In this document: positions 34,392-42,396 of the stretch, in pieces | Numbering within the stretch: position 1 is the stretch's first letter | Layout of the letters: the number at the start of each line of letters is the position of its first letter | Assembly: GCA_022848865.1 (NCBI GenBank) | Contig: JAJISE010000010.1 | Location: 1 to 50,850 of the forward strand | Origin: Candidatus Thermoplasmatota archaeon | Lineage (GTDB): Archaea; Thermoplasmatota; Thermoplasmata; RBG-16-68-12; JAGMCJ01 | Length of the DNA stretch: 50,850 nucleotides | Direction: 5' to 3' | Translations under genes and position numbers: made by a program | The notes under the pieces: model-generated | Database searches by the model: none | Told to the model about the DNA's origin: nothing | What the model saw: only the letters and a program-made list of their open reading frames with translations

Positions 34392-34968
34392 GTGCCCGAG
34401 CTGCGGGCATCCGCTGGTCTCCAAACAGAGGGAGGAGGACCTGCTCTTCGCGTGCGACTGCGGCACGATCCACATGAGGGACCCGAAGCCGAAGGAAGTC
34501 GAGTTTCAGATCGCTCGTCCCCGAGATGCCAGTCGCCCGGACAACGTCTACGTGCCTTTCTGGCGGGTCTCGGCTCACGTCTCCATGCTGGGTTCCGACG
34601 TCGTTGGGGGTTACATCCACAAACTGGCCACGCTCATCGAAGGTGGAGACGGCAGGTCGGGAGACCTTGACATCTACATCCCCGCCACGAAGCTCCCCGC
34701 CGAGGAATTCAGGAAGTGGGCCGTGGCCTTCACGAACAACCCTCCCCGCTACGCCGAATACAAGGACTTCGGCGGGATCTCAAGAATGCCCTGCAACATC
34801 TCCAAGAACGAGGCGGAAAAGCTGGCGGACTTCGTGATCCTCACGAACGAGGCGGAGAAACCGGGAACACTGCAGTACATCGAGTACACGATGACAGTCA
34901 ACAACATGTCGTTGGTCTTCCTTCCCTTCATCAGGGACTCTACAGCGAGGCTCTACATCAATCTGTGA
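34354..34968 (+). CDS. Zinc-ribbon protein overlapping the subtilase gene
   Basis: 204 residues from TTG 34354 (GGAG seven bases upstream); a GTG at 34363 is an alternative. The start lies inside the end of the subtilase gene, overlapping by 38 bases. The N-terminal zinc ribbon (ECPSCGHPL ... ACDCGTI) uses a CDC second pair. DNVYVPFWRVSAHV matches the YxPFW motif of the two zinc-ribbon membrane proteins at 26.2 and 27.0 kb, but no membrane helix is present here. It is probably a soluble cytosolic member of the same family, produced together with the anchored protease. Function unknown. Confidence 0.75.
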   Translation: MRRVRKLKLTRVECPSCGHPLVSKQREEDLLFACDCGTIHMRDPKPKEVEFQIARPRDASRPDNVYVPFWRVSAHVSMLGSDVVGGYIHKLATLIEGGDGRSGDLDIYIPATKLPAEEFRKWAVAFTNNPPRYAEYKDFGGISRMPCNISKNEAEKLADFVILTNEAEKPGTLQYIEYTMTVNNMSLVFLPFIRDSTARLYINL

Positions 34969-35665
34969 GGCTCAGGTAGTCCCCTATGATTTCCGGATGA
35001 TCGAAGGCCATCTCTCCGGCCCGCTCAGGGTCCACGAGTTCAATGCTCTCCGCATCGCTCCCCGACCTGAGCTTCCCTCCCTTCCTTTTCAGAATGAAGA
35101 CGACGGAGATGACCTGGCCTCTGGGATCTCTGTCGGGGGCCGAATAGACCCCGAGCATCCGATGGACGCTCGTCTTGAGGCCCGTTTCCTCCTCGAACTC
35201 CCTGAGCACCGCATCCTCCACCTTCTCGCCGTACTCAACGAAACCTCCTGGGAGGGCCAGCTTCCCCTTGAAGGGCGGGTACTTCCGTCTGATGGCGACG
35301 AGCTTCCCTCTCGTGACCAAGATGCCGTCGACAGCGACCCGCGGGTGTCTGGGCCCGCCCTCGAGGAAGGTCTGAACCGCGCTGTTCCCCTCCTCGTACG
35401 CGCTCAGGATCTCCCTCCCCATCTCCGTGAGCGTCGTGCGGCCTCCTCCCGTCCCGCCTCTTTTCGACTGCACGATTCGCTCCCCAGCGGACTCGCTGAT
35501 TCCCTTGATCGTCCCCCACGCGTGCCTGTAGGACATGCCCATCCTCTTCGCCGCCTCGGAAATCGAACCTGTCTCCTCAACGAGATTCAACAGTCTGGCT
35601 CTGCCTTCGCCAACTACAAAAGCACCGTCTTTTTCCAGCCAGGACTTGGCTTTCAATTTGAGCAT
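34958..35665 (-). CDS. ModE-type winged helix fused to Nudix hydrolase
   Basis: 235 residues. Residues 1-95 match the N-terminal DNA-binding domain of ModE: ARLLNLVEETGSISEAAKRMG, SYRHAW, and the GGTGGG...LTEMG wing. The molybdate-binding domains of ModE are missing. From about 108 a Nudix hydrolase follows with a complete box at 141-163, ending REFEEETGL, in the ADP-ribose pyrophosphatase style (ALPGGFVEYGE). The Nudix half may hydrolyse a nucleoside diphosphate derivative or act as a ligand sensor for the DNA-binding half, as in the unrelated NrtR regulators where the order is reversed. It ends convergent with the zinc-ribbon gene, overlapping it by 11 bases. Target genes unknown. Confidence 0.9.
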   Translation of the reverse strand: MLKLKAKSWLEKDGAFVVGEGRARLLNLVEETGSISEAAKRMGMSYRHAWGTIKGISESAGERIVQSKRGGTGGGRTTLTEMGREILSAYEEGNSAVQTFLEGGPRHPRVAVDGILVTRGKLVAIRRKYPPFKGKLALPGGFVEYGEKVEDAVLREFEEETGLKTSVHRMLGVYSAPDRDPRGQVISVVFILKRKGGKLRSGSDAESIELVDPERAGEMAFDHPEIIGDYLSLTD

Positions 35666-35732
35666 TCAATCTGTAATGCGGTTCTGCAATAAAAACTTCG
35701 GACCGCCGCGCTCGGCTCGATTCACCGGGCTC

Positions 35733-37361
35733 TCAAGGGATCCTTATCGAGTGCTGTCTTGCGAAGTCCACGGCCTTCTGGTATCCCGCATCCGCGTGCC
35801 TGATGATGCCCATGCCCGGGTCTGTCGTCAGCACACGCTCGATCCTCTTCTCGGCACTCTCCGTGCCGTCAGCTACCACCGTCATCCCGGCGTGCGTCGA
35901 GTAGCCGATTCCCACTCCACCGCCATTGTGGACCGCTATGAGGTCGGCTCCCGCCGCGGCGTTCAGAAGCGCGTTGAGGATAGGCCAATCGGCGACCGCG
36001 TCGCTGCCGTCCCGCATGCCCTCGGTCTCCCTGTTCGGGGAGGCGACGGAACCGCAGTCAAGGTGGTCCCTCGTGATCACAATGGGGCCCGAGAGGTCGC
36101 CATCCCTGACCATCTGGTTGATTCTCTTTCCGAACTTCGCCCTCTCTCCGTATCCCAACCAGCACACTCTCGCGGGCAGCCCTTCCCAGGGGAGATGCTC
36201 CTCCGCCAGCCCTATCCAGTTGGCAAGTTGTCTGTCCTTGGGAAAGAGCTCCGTCACGACCTTGTCCGTCGTCAGTATGTCCTCAGGTTCCCCCGACACG
36301 GCAACCCATCTGAAGGGGCCCCTGCCCTCGCAGAACATCGGTCTGATGTACAACGGGACGAAGCCCTGGAAATCGAAGGCGTTCTTCACTCCCGCCTGCA
36401 GGGCCTGCCCCCTGATGTTGTTCCCGTAGTCGAAGACGACCGAGCCTGCCTTCTGGAGGGACAGCATGGCGCGCACGTGGTCCGCGATGGATGAATACGA
36501 TCTCTCGAGATACCTCTCCGAGTCACTGGCCCTCAGGTCGAAGGCTTCCTGAAGCGTCAGCCCGCCGGGCACGTAACCGTTCAGTGCGTCGTGGGCGGAT
36601 GTCTGGTCGGTGACCGCGTCGAAGGAGGCTCCAGTCTCGGCGAGATGAGGATGCGTCTCCGAGCAGTTGGCGAGGACGCCCACCGACTTCGCCTCTCCCT
36701 CTTCCTTCGCGCTCTTGATGATCTCCAGCCCTTCGTCGAGGGAGGTCACCATCTCGTCGCAGAATCCCGCTTCCAGCCTCCTCTTGATGCGCGATTCATC
36801 CACCTCGACCGCAAGGCACGCTCCTCCGTTCATCTTGACCGCCAGAGGCTGCGCACCGCCCATGCCTCCCAGTCCACCGGTGAGCACGGACCTCCGTGAT
36901 AGCGAACCGCCGAAGTTGTCCCGTGCACAGGCCGCGAAGGTCTCGTAGGTGCCCTGTATGATGCCCTGGGTGCCTATGTAGGCCCACCCTCCAGCCGTCA
37001 TCTGGCCGTACATCATGAGCCCGATGTCCTCGAGCTCGTAGAACTTCTCCCAGTTCGACCATCTCGGGACGAGGTTGGCATTCGCGATGAGGACGCGCGG
37101 GGAGTCCTCGGCCGTCCTGAAAACGCCCACGGCCTTGCCAGACTGGACGAGCAGCGTTTCGTCGCCCTCCAGCTCCTTCAGCGCTTCCACGATTCTGTTG
37201 TAGCAGTCCCAGTTCCTCGCGGCCTTCCCCGTGCCACCGTATATGATCAGTTCCTCGGGTTTCTCGGCGTTCTCGAGATTGTTCTGGAGCATTCTCAGAA
37301 TGGCTTCCTGTCGCCAACCCTTGCATTCCAGCTTGTCCCCTCGATTGGCCTTCACTCTCAT
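35733..37361 (-). CDS. hutU: Urocanate hydratase
   Basis: 542 residues, full family length. It adds water to urocanate using tightly bound NAD+ to give imidazolonepropionate in histidine breakdown. Visible family features: [11 protein letters not shown] near the start, the NAD-binding [15 protein letters not shown], the substrate-region [32 protein letters not shown], and a C-terminal [20 protein letters not shown] 37361 begins about 40 bases after the cyclodeaminase gene, so it is third in the operon. Histidase and imidazolonepropionase, needed to complete the route, are not in the window. Confidence 0.97.
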   Translation of the reverse strand: MRVKANRGDKLECKGWRQEAILRMLQNNLENAEKPEELIIYGGTGKAARNWDCYNRIVEALKELEGDETLLVQSGKAVGVFRTAEDSPRVLIANANLVPRWSNWEKFYELEDIGLMMYGQMTAGGWAYIGTQGIIQGTYETFAACARDNFGGSLSRRSVLTGGLGGMGGAQPLAVKMNGGACLAVEVDESRIKRRLEAGFCDEMVTSLDEGLEIIKSAKEEGEAKSVGVLANCSETHPHLAETGASFDAVTDQTSAHDALNGYVPGGLTLQEAFDLRASDSERYLERSYSSIADHVRAMLSLQKAGSVVFDYGNNIRGQALQAGVKNAFDFQGFVPLYIRPMFCEGRGPFRWVAVSGEPEDILTTDKVVTELFPKDRQLANWIGLAEEHLPWEGLPARVCWLGYGERAKFGKRINQMVRDGDLSGPIVITRDHLDCGSVASPNRETEGMRDGSDAVADWPILNALLNAAAGADLIAVHNGGGVGIGYSTHAGMTVVADGTESAEKRIERVLTTDPGMGIIRHADAGYQKAVDFARQHSIRIP

Positions 37362-37400
37362 CCTATCACGTCATCATAATCAGGCTACAGGAATAAGTCA

Positions 37401-38024
37401 TTATTGGAGCGAGAGCCTTGAGTTGACGATGGCCAGTATGGACTCGAGCAGCTCTGAGCCCTTCTCGAAGGCCGACCGGGCCTCGTTCTCCATGTTCTCC
37501 ACTATGTCCTTGTTCCTGACGTACGCCAAGTTGATCCTCACGTTCAAGTACCCTCCGTGAAGCCCGGCTTGTGCCATGAGAGCGGCGACACCGGCGTCGG
37601 TGCAGGCGTTCTTCGATCCGCTCTCGGCGAGGAACTTGGCCATGTCAAGCACCTCGAGCGAGGCTCTCATTATCCGGAGAGGGGGCTCCGCGGCTCCGAC
37701 GAGAGCGTCCTGGATGGCCGTCGTCCTCTTCTCCCTCTCTTCCTCCGTCCCTTTGGGCAACGAGTACGAGTCCATGACCGCCTGGTATGCCTGAGCATCT
37801 TCGTCGACCAGGCTGGCCAGCCTCGTTCTGAGCTCCCCTGACCCGTTGAGGGCTGTCTGCAGTTCCCCGGTAACCCCTTGATCGGACTCCTTCTTCAGGG
37901 AAATCCTCGAGACCATCTCGTTCAGCGCGCAACCCAGCGAGGAAGCGAGCGCGGATACGCTCCCCCCTCCCGGCGTGGGCGAATCGGAGGCCACCTTCTC
38001 GATGAACTCATCCATGTGCGACAT
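37401..38024 (-). CDS. Formimidoyltetrahydrofolate cyclodeaminase
   Basis: 207 residues, matching the cyclodeaminase half of bifunctional FTCD. The N-terminal SDSPTPGGGSVSALASSLG is the family signature, with a long helical body after it and SKNACTDAGVAALMAQAG near 145. It removes ammonia from 5-formimidoyl-THF to give 5,10-methenyl-THF. It starts two bases after the transferase gene, so the separately encoded halves are surely co-translated. It implies that the organism uses a folate-type carrier, or an archaeal equivalent, for one-carbon units from histidine. Confidence 0.95.
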   Translation of the reverse strand: MSHMDEFIEKVASDSPTPGGGSVSALASSLGCALNEMVSRISLKKESDQGVTGELQTALNGSGELRTRLASLVDEDAQAYQAVMDSYSLPKGTEEEREKRTTAIQDALVGAAEPPLRIMRASLEVLDMAKFLAESGSKNACTDAGVAALMAQAGLHGGYLNVRINLAYVRNKDIVENMENEARSAFEKGSELLESILAIVNSRLSLQ

Positions 38025-38026
38025 CT

Positions 38027-38926
38027 CTACTCACGCAACCTGTTCTCGATGATCTGGTCCATCTCGAACTCCTTCAGCTTCAGATAGAGGATGGCGGAAT
38101 CCGTGAGCGCCTCCTGCGGTATCAGTCCGACAACCTCGCTCGAGACCACCTCGACGCCGAGCTTCGTGCATTCTTCCTCGATCGCTTCCATCACCTTCTG
38201 AACGGGAGTGGCATGGAAGTTGACCAGGTTCATCGAGACCTGGGCCATGTCCTTCTCCTCGATGTAGAAGCCGAGGGCCCTCACGTGCTTCAACCCGCCG
38301 CTGCTCTCCCGTATGGTCTTCGCGATCCTCTGGGCGATACCTTTGTCGCTCGTGCTGAGATTGACATTGTAGGCGATGAGGAATTCCCTCGCGCCCACGA
38401 CAGTGGCGCCGGCCGTGGGATGGAGCTCAGAGGGCCCGTAGTCGGGCTTTCGCTCGGGGTCCGAGCGGATATCTTCCTTCAGCCCCTCGTACTGTCCCCT
38501 CCTTATGTGGGGCAGGCTCTTCCTTTCCGGGGACGTTGCGGCATGCTCGTACAGGTAGACAGGGATTCCCAGCTCCTCTCCCACTCTGCTTCCGAGCCTT
38601 CGTGCGAGGCTGACGCAATCATCCATCGTCACGCCAGAGACAGGAATGAAGGGGACCACATCGGTCGCGCCTATCCTCGGATGCTCGCCCTCGTGTTTGT
38701 TCATGTCTATGAGCTCAGAGGCCTTCTTCACGGCCTCGAACGCGGCGTCCGCGCACTCCTCAGGACCGCCGACGAACGTGATCACTGACCTGTTGTGACT
38801 GGCGTCCATCTCCACGTCAAGGACCTTGACCCCCTCACACCTTCCGGCGGCGTCGGCGATGGCCTTGACAACATCCTCTCTCCTACCCTCGCTGAAATTG
38901 GGGACGCATTCTACAATCCGTTCCAT
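38027..38926 (-). CDS. Glutamate formimidoyltransferase
   Basis: 299 residues, equivalent to the transferase half of FTCD. Family motifs: IVECVPNFSEGR at the N-terminus, DMNKHEGEHPRIGATDVVPF near 75 with the catalytic His region, and VGAREFLIAYNVNLST near 185. It transfers the formimino group of N-formimidoylglutamate to tetrahydrofolate, releasing glutamate. It is the first gene of the operon; CTTAAATAAAG lies 28 bases before the ATG and should give an almost leaderless transcript. Confidence 0.96.
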   Translation of the reverse strand: MERIVECVPNFSEGRREDVVKAIADAAGRCEGVKVLDVEMDASHNRSVITFVGGPEECADAAFEAVKKASELIDMNKHEGEHPRIGATDVVPFIPVSGVTMDDCVSLARRLGSRVGEELGIPVYLYEHAATSPERKSLPHIRRGQYEGLKEDIRSDPERKPDYGPSELHPTAGATVVGAREFLIAYNVNLSTSDKGIAQRIAKTIRESSGGLKHVRALGFYIEEKDMAQVSMNLVNFHATPVQKVMEAIEEECTKLGVEVVSSEVVGLIPQEALTDSAILYLKLKEFEMDQIIENRLRE

Positions 38927-39114
38927 GGGAAGTCCTGGAGAAAAAGCCCTCGTCTTTATTTAAGGGTTTGTCGCTGTGGATTAATGACCTAGGATGACTG
39001 GCTATTCTCAGGTGCATAAGAGGCCTAGCAAATGAGCGGGTCTCTCAGCACTCATAGGGTCACTATGAGGACTGTTCAGCACTAGGCGAAATGGTCCAAG
39101 AGATTCTAGGATAC
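38927..39114. other. Intergenic: hut promoter and inverted repeat
   Basis: Contains the minus-strand TATA-like box of the hut operon (38954-38964). Further right is a perfect inverted repeat CTCATAG/CTATGAG (39051-39057 and 39063-39069), flanked by two direct copies of TCAGCACT (39045-39052 and 39076-39083). The inverted repeat lies about 50 bases past the stop of the DUF3467-like gene and may be its terminator. Confidence 0.4.
38954..38964 (-). promoter_or_regulatory. TATA box for histidine-degradation operon
   Basis: CTTAAATAAAG on the minus strand, 28-38 bases before the ATG of the glutamate formimidoyltransferase gene, consistent with a leaderless or nearly leaderless transcript. Confidence 0.5.
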
Positions 39115-39369
39115 CTATTTTCGTTTCCGCTTTCTAAGGGTGTGAGTGAGTAGGTCTCGCAGAATCCTGAGGTGTTCGATGTCAATAAGTATCTGGACAT
39201 CGGACACATGGATTGTCTTTCCGTCTGGAAGACCAACGTTCTCATTCCCGAAGTCGATTCTCACGAGGTCCTTGGTTTGATTCACGCCAAAAACAGTTGC
39301 ATAGTGTTTCACGAAGCCCGGTGACCTCGTCCACGCCTCTCCTTTTCTGATCTCTGTTTTCTTGGCCAT
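39115..39369 (-). CDS. DUF3467-like small protein
   Basis: 84 residues from ATG 39369; longer frames run back through the preceding gene and are out of phase with it. The pattern KHYATVFGVNQTKDLVRIDFG, followed by VSDVQILIDIEHLRILRDLL and a basic tail, matches the DUF3467 layout of a short beta sheet and a terminal helix. Function unknown in the family. The start lies within two bases of the stop of the winged-helix gene upstream, so the two form a coupled pair. Confidence 0.65.
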   Translation of the reverse strand: MAKKTEIRKGEAWTRSPGFVKHYATVFGVNQTKDLVRIDFGNENVGLPDGKTIHVSDVQILIDIEHLRILRDLLTHTLRKRKRK

Positions 39370-39370
39370 A

Positions 39371-39874
39371 CTAAGCCTCCGTAAAGACCTCCCTTTCCGC
39401 GCGTTTTCGAATGTAGAAAACCTCCTTCTTCTCTGCAACAAGCCCTGGGGAAAGGGCCGTGAATTCCGGACTCGTTGGCAGAATCTCAAGAGAGACAACC
39501 TCCTCTCCAATCAACTCCTCACGGGTGTAGGTTTCGAGGACTTCCAGTTCCTCTATTCCAAGTTCTTTCTCCATGATGGTGGAGATCAGGACCTTGTTGA
39601 ACTGATACATAGTCTGAACAAGTTGGGAATCAGTGTTCAGTCTATATTGCTTGATGTTGCCGACCTGGCCAACCTTTGTGAGGATCTCCCACTTCAGGAA
39701 TCGTTTGACGATCTCGCCGCATGTCCTTCTGGAGGGGACCTCGCTAATCCTCGCCAGTTCTGAGATGTTGAAACTGAAGTCTGGACAGGACATGAGATAT
39801 TCGAGCAGTTCAACCTCTGAAGATGTGCCGAGAATGCCCTCAAAGGGCTTCTCAGTGTCTTTGATTTCCTTCAT
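39371..39874 (-). CDS. Winged-helix transcriptional regulator
   Basis: 167 residues. Residues 15-85 form an archaeal winged helix (EVELLEYLMSCPDFSFNISELARISEVPSR in pattern, with the wing near VGQVGNIKQYRLN). The C-terminal half is helical and then beta, with no recognisable ligand domain. It is preceded by a strong AGTATATATATTG element about 80 bases upstream, giving a leader of around 50 bases. It is coupled with the DUF3467-like gene. Likely a local transcription factor; targets unknown. Confidence 0.8.
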   Translation of the reverse strand: MKEIKDTEKPFEGILGTSSEVELLEYLMSCPDFSFNISELARISEVPSRRTCGEIVKRFLKWEILTKVGQVGNIKQYRLNTDSQLVQTMYQFNKVLISTIMEKELGIEELEVLETYTREELIGEEVVSLEILPTSPEFTALSPGLVAEKKEVFYIRKRAEREVFTEA

Positions 39875-39951
39875 TGCCCCACACCGTGGTCTTGTCCTCT
39901 ACAAAAGTGTTTCGAGAACAATAGGACGTGTCAGCGGAACAATCGCCAGGT

Positions 39952-39964
39952 CAATATATATACT
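39952..39964 (-). promoter_or_regulatory. TATA box for winged-helix regulator
   Basis: AGTATATATATTG on the minus strand, 78-90 bases before the ATG at 39874. Confidence 0.5.
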
Positions 39965-39991
39965 TTGTGCAGAAAATATCACAAGCCTGTT

Positions 39992-40237
39992 CTAAATCCT
40001 GCCAAGGTCCATCAATATCCCCTTCGTTTCACCAGCGTTGACCCAATAGCGTCTTGAACCTCTCTTCTTCGTCATTCCAAGGAGTCTCTTGTCTATCAGA
40101 CTCTTGATGACCCCCTCAACATTCCCAACCTTGTGCCCTAAATGCTTGATGATCCCCTCCTCCGGCATGGATCTGTCGACCTTGAAGCGTCTTTTGTGCC
40201 ACATATAGAGCAGGAATCTGATTTCATCCTCAGACAA
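39992..40237 (-). CDS. Small HTH protein
   Basis: 81 residues from TTG 40237; no other start lies between it and the upstream in-frame stop, and no clear ribosome site is seen, so the true start is uncertain. The sequence reads as a compact winged helix: SEDEIRFLLYMWHKRRF, then IIKHLGHKVGNVEGVIKSLIDKRLLG and a wing RGSRRYWVN. It sits between two other small DNA-binding proteins in an AT-richer patch. Function unknown, probably regulatory. Confidence 0.55.
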   Translation of the reverse strand: MSEDEIRFLLYMWHKRRFKVDRSMPEEGIIKHLGHKVGNVEGVIKSLIDKRLLGMTKKRGSRRYWVNAGETKGILMDLGRI

Positions 40238-40353
40238 GTCTGACGGTTCATTCTCTCTATTGGGGGGAGTTCTATTCGTAGTAAGTCTCCTCCTGCTGGT
40301 TGGTCTTTCCCTTTCCTGTCATCTCCCGTCACATCATGATCGACTGGTCTCAA

Positions 40354-40644
40354 TTAGTCTTCTTCAGGTGTAGGCTCAAGGAAGTCAAAGAACTCCTCAA
40401 GTTCTTCGTCGAGTCTCATCTTTGTGAGGTTCCTTTCCAGTTGCTCCAGGAACTCCTCTTGATATGCGTCTGCAAGCATCTTCCTATACTTCGGGTTGGA
40501 GAATGCTTTGAGTCCAAGCACCAGGATGTTGTTCACCGCGTCTCTGTAACTGACTTCTATACCCACGTCCAAGAGGGCCTTGGCCATTACCACATTCACC
40601 AATCTATTGACCCAGTCGTCTATGTTTATCGTCTTCCTTACCAT
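40354..40644 (-). CDS. Ribbon-helix-helix-like DNA-binding protein
   Basis: 96 residues. The N-terminus (VRKTINIDDWVNRLVN) has the short strand and first helix of ribbon-helix-helix proteins, followed by VSYRDAVNNILVLGLKAF for the second helix. The C-terminal third is acidic and helical (ELEEFFDFLEPTPEED). No toxin-like partner is adjacent. Its promoter is unusually rich in palindromes (40669-40720), which fits autoregulation, the common habit of such proteins. Confidence 0.7.
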   Translation of the reverse strand: MVRKTINIDDWVNRLVNVVMAKALLDVGIEVSYRDAVNNILVLGLKAFSNPKYRKMLADAYQEEFLEQLERNLTKMRLDEELEEFFDFLEPTPEED

Positions 40645-40668
40645 TCAATCACCTATGCATCCGTGTTT

Positions 40669-40718
40669 GGGTGCAAGAGCACCTGCACATAGGATAATGC
40701 ACCCGGGTGTATATATAC
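40669..40718 (-). promoter_or_regulatory. Palindrome-rich promoter of RHH gene
   Basis: GTATATATAC (40709-40718), itself a perfect palindrome, is the TATA-like box. It abuts CACCCGGGTG (40700-40709), a perfect ten-base palindrome. Seven-base arms GGGTGCA (40669-40675) and TGCACCC (40698-40704) form a wider inverted repeat, with a further TGCAC near 40684 between them. Together they look like multiple half-sites for a dimeric DNA-binding protein over the promoter. Confidence 0.55.
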
Positions 40719-40797
40719 CTTTCGCGGAGGGAACTCGCATGAGGCAGATGACCGTGCTTTGTGCATTACAAAACACCCCATCCCAGACAGCGGGCTA

Positions 40798-41133
40798 CTA
40801 CCGTCCCCCGTCCTTGATGCCGAGCCTCTTGAGAATGAGCCTAGTCCTGAATCTCCGGACAGCGAACGGTACAAAGATAAGAAGCATCAACGCGACCATG
40901 AATGCCCCACGCCCGAAGTTATCCAGGACCACGTAGAGAACGCTAAGTGACACGGATAGCACAAACCAGGACATGAGAAACCATTCAACTCCATCCCATT
41001 CTCTCGGCCCTTTGAGGAGCATCTCATCTCCTTCGAGCGTGTGGCGGAACTTGCCGAAGTAGGCTACTGACCACAACAAGATCAGACCGCTCAACATGAG
41101 ACTGGTCATCAATAGGACGTCGAAAGGGCCCAC
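40798..41133 (-). CDS. Small membrane protein, unknown
   Basis: 111 residues from GTG 41133; ATG 41109 is an alternative. Three hydrophobic stretches, at about 7-25, 51-68 and 74-93, are followed by a basic tail (RRFRTRLILKRLGIKDGGR). The positive-inside rule puts the tail in the cytosol. I recognise no family. A TTTCTATAG element about 15-25 bases upstream may be its promoter. It stands between the RHH gene and an unknown basic protein, all on the minus strand. Confidence 0.6.
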   Translation of the reverse strand: MGPFDVLLMTSLMLSGLILLWSVAYFGKFRHTLEGDEMLLKGPREWDGVEWFLMSWFVLSVSLSVLYVVLDNFGRGAFMVALMLLIFVPFAVRRFRTRLILKRLGIKDGGR

Positions 41134-41210
41134 GGTAGAGACAAGGAGTCATGGCTATAGAAATCATTCGTCTGAAAAGAAGAGAGAAGAGTCAAGAGAG
41201 AAGAAAAGGT

Positions 41211-41642
41211 TTAGCGCAGAAGCCACTCGATCTCCTTCAAGAAATACTCGAACTCGTGGTCGCTCTTCGCTTTGCTGTTCGCCAGGTGGACGAGCTTCTC
41301 AAGTCCCTTCGTCGGGTGCTTCGTCTTCTTCAATCTCGCGTTGAGTGTCACGACCCTCTTCTTGTGCTTGGGGAACCTCCTGTACGAGACGAGCGGCACG
41401 GACTCGCCGTCACCGGACCCCTTCTGCTTCCCCCTCACGACCTTGTGCAAGTTGGCAGCGGCCTCGAGATACCCCTTCGAGTCCTTTGGCTCGATTCCCT
41501 GCTCGATCGCCCTTCTCCCCGCGTAGAGCATCTTGCGAAGCGCGACGTTGATATCCTCGTCCACGAGAACGCCCTTCCTCTCGATATCCTTCCTCACGTT
41601 CTTGACGTGGGCTCGGAGCTTCGAAACGCTGCTTCTCGCCAT
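41211..41642 (-). CDS. Basic helical protein, unknown
   Basis: 143 residues from ATG 41642. Strongly basic and mostly helical: KLRAHVKNVRKDIERKG, VALRKMLYAGRRAIEQG, and a lysine-rich middle (KHKKRVVTLNARLKKTKH). The charge suggests nucleic-acid binding, but I know no family for it. GCTTATATAGC lies about 33-43 bases before the ATG, a good archaeal promoter, and gives a short leader. Its promoter region is shared with the divergent RAM-like gene. Confidence 0.65.
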   Translation of the reverse strand: MARSSVSKLRAHVKNVRKDIERKGVLVDEDINVALRKMLYAGRRAIEQGIEPKDSKGYLEAAANLHKVVRGKQKGSGDGESVPLVSYRRFPKHKKRVVTLNARLKKTKHPTKGLEKLVHLANSKAKSDHEFEYFLKEIEWLLR

Positions 41643-41674
41643 CACAGTGCCTTCGTCATATGATTGTGGTTTGG

Positions 41675-41739
41675 GCTATATAAGCCATACGATTCCACCG
41701 TTATCAAGAGTGATAATGGCGCTGATAGATTCTTAAAGC
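41675..41739. promoter_or_regulatory. Divergent promoter region with two TATA-like boxes
   Basis: GCTTATATAGC on the minus strand (41675-41685) serves the basic protein. TTCTTAAAGC on the plus strand (41730-41739) lies about 30 bases before the ATG of the RAM-like gene. Both predict short leaders. Confidence 0.45.
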
Positions 41740-41767
41740 ATCCCAGAGTGGTTCGAATGGGAGATCC

Positions 41768-42262
41768 ATGAGCCAACTGAAGGGTGAAAGCATTCTGCTT
41801 CTCAAGGTGAAGCCAGGTGAGATGCACAAGGCCATCAATGACCTCGAGAGGAGCGAAGAGATCAATGAGGTCGATCCGGTCCTGGGATTCTACGACATCG
41901 TTGCGAGCGGAGCGTTCGATGACAGCCGAGACTTGACCGATTTCATCGAACGGGTGGAGTCGAAGCCCTTCTTCCAGAGCTGCTATGCCCGACCGTCCTA
42001 CGAGTCCTGGAAACGGAGAACGAAGAGTGATTCTCGGGACCAGGGTTGGGTCCTCATAAGGTCCAGCATGCCATCGGCTACTCTCAGAGAGCTGAAGAAG
42101 CTGCCAAACATCCAGAAGCTGGTCTTCACGTCAGGAGACTTCAACATCGTGGCGAACTTCGGGGTTCGAGGTCGAGGTGACTGGAAGAGGACCGTCTTCA
42201 AGGATATCCATGGTGCGGCAGGTGTTAAAGAGGCGATCACCCTGCTAGGGATGTCTGACTGA
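41768..42262 (+). CDS. Tandem Lrp/AsnC-type RAM-like domain protein without HTH
   Basis: 164 residues. Two halves each have a beta-alpha-beta-beta-alpha-beta look: SILLLKVKPGEMHKAINDL ... GFYDIVASGAFDD, then WVLIRSSMPSATLRELKKL ... TSGDFNIVANFGV. These resemble the small-molecule-binding RAM domains of Lrp/AsnC regulators, but the DNA-binding helix-turn-helix is absent. Stand-alone RAM proteins bind amino acids and may modulate partner regulators. That would suit a locus between amino-acid catabolism and acyl-CoA activation. Assignment by pattern, moderate certainty. Confidence 0.65.
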   Translation: MSQLKGESILLLKVKPGEMHKAINDLERSEEINEVDPVLGFYDIVASGAFDDSRDLTDFIERVESKPFFQSCYARPSYESWKRRTKSDSRDQGWVLIRSSMPSATLRELKKLPNIQKLVFTSGDFNIVANFGVRGRGDWKRTVFKDIHGAAGVKEAITLLGMSD

Positions 42263-42306
42263 GGCCACGAGCCCTATCGCGAGGCCCGGGTGACCCTCAC
42301 GAAAAT

Positions 42307-42316
42307 CCTTTAATAC
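42307..42316 (+). promoter_or_regulatory. TATA-like box for acyl-CoA synthetase
   Basis: CCTTTAATAC on the plus strand about 80 bases before the ATG, giving a leader of around 55 bases. A second AT-rich element (CCTTTTATC) lies about 15 bases downstream and could serve instead. Confidence 0.35.
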
Positions 42317-42396
42317 GTTCCCCCTTTTATCGCTCAGGAGTTGCTTGCCAGTATTCGGTAGATTACTGGACGCATTCGGATCGGGGAGGAAAGGCT

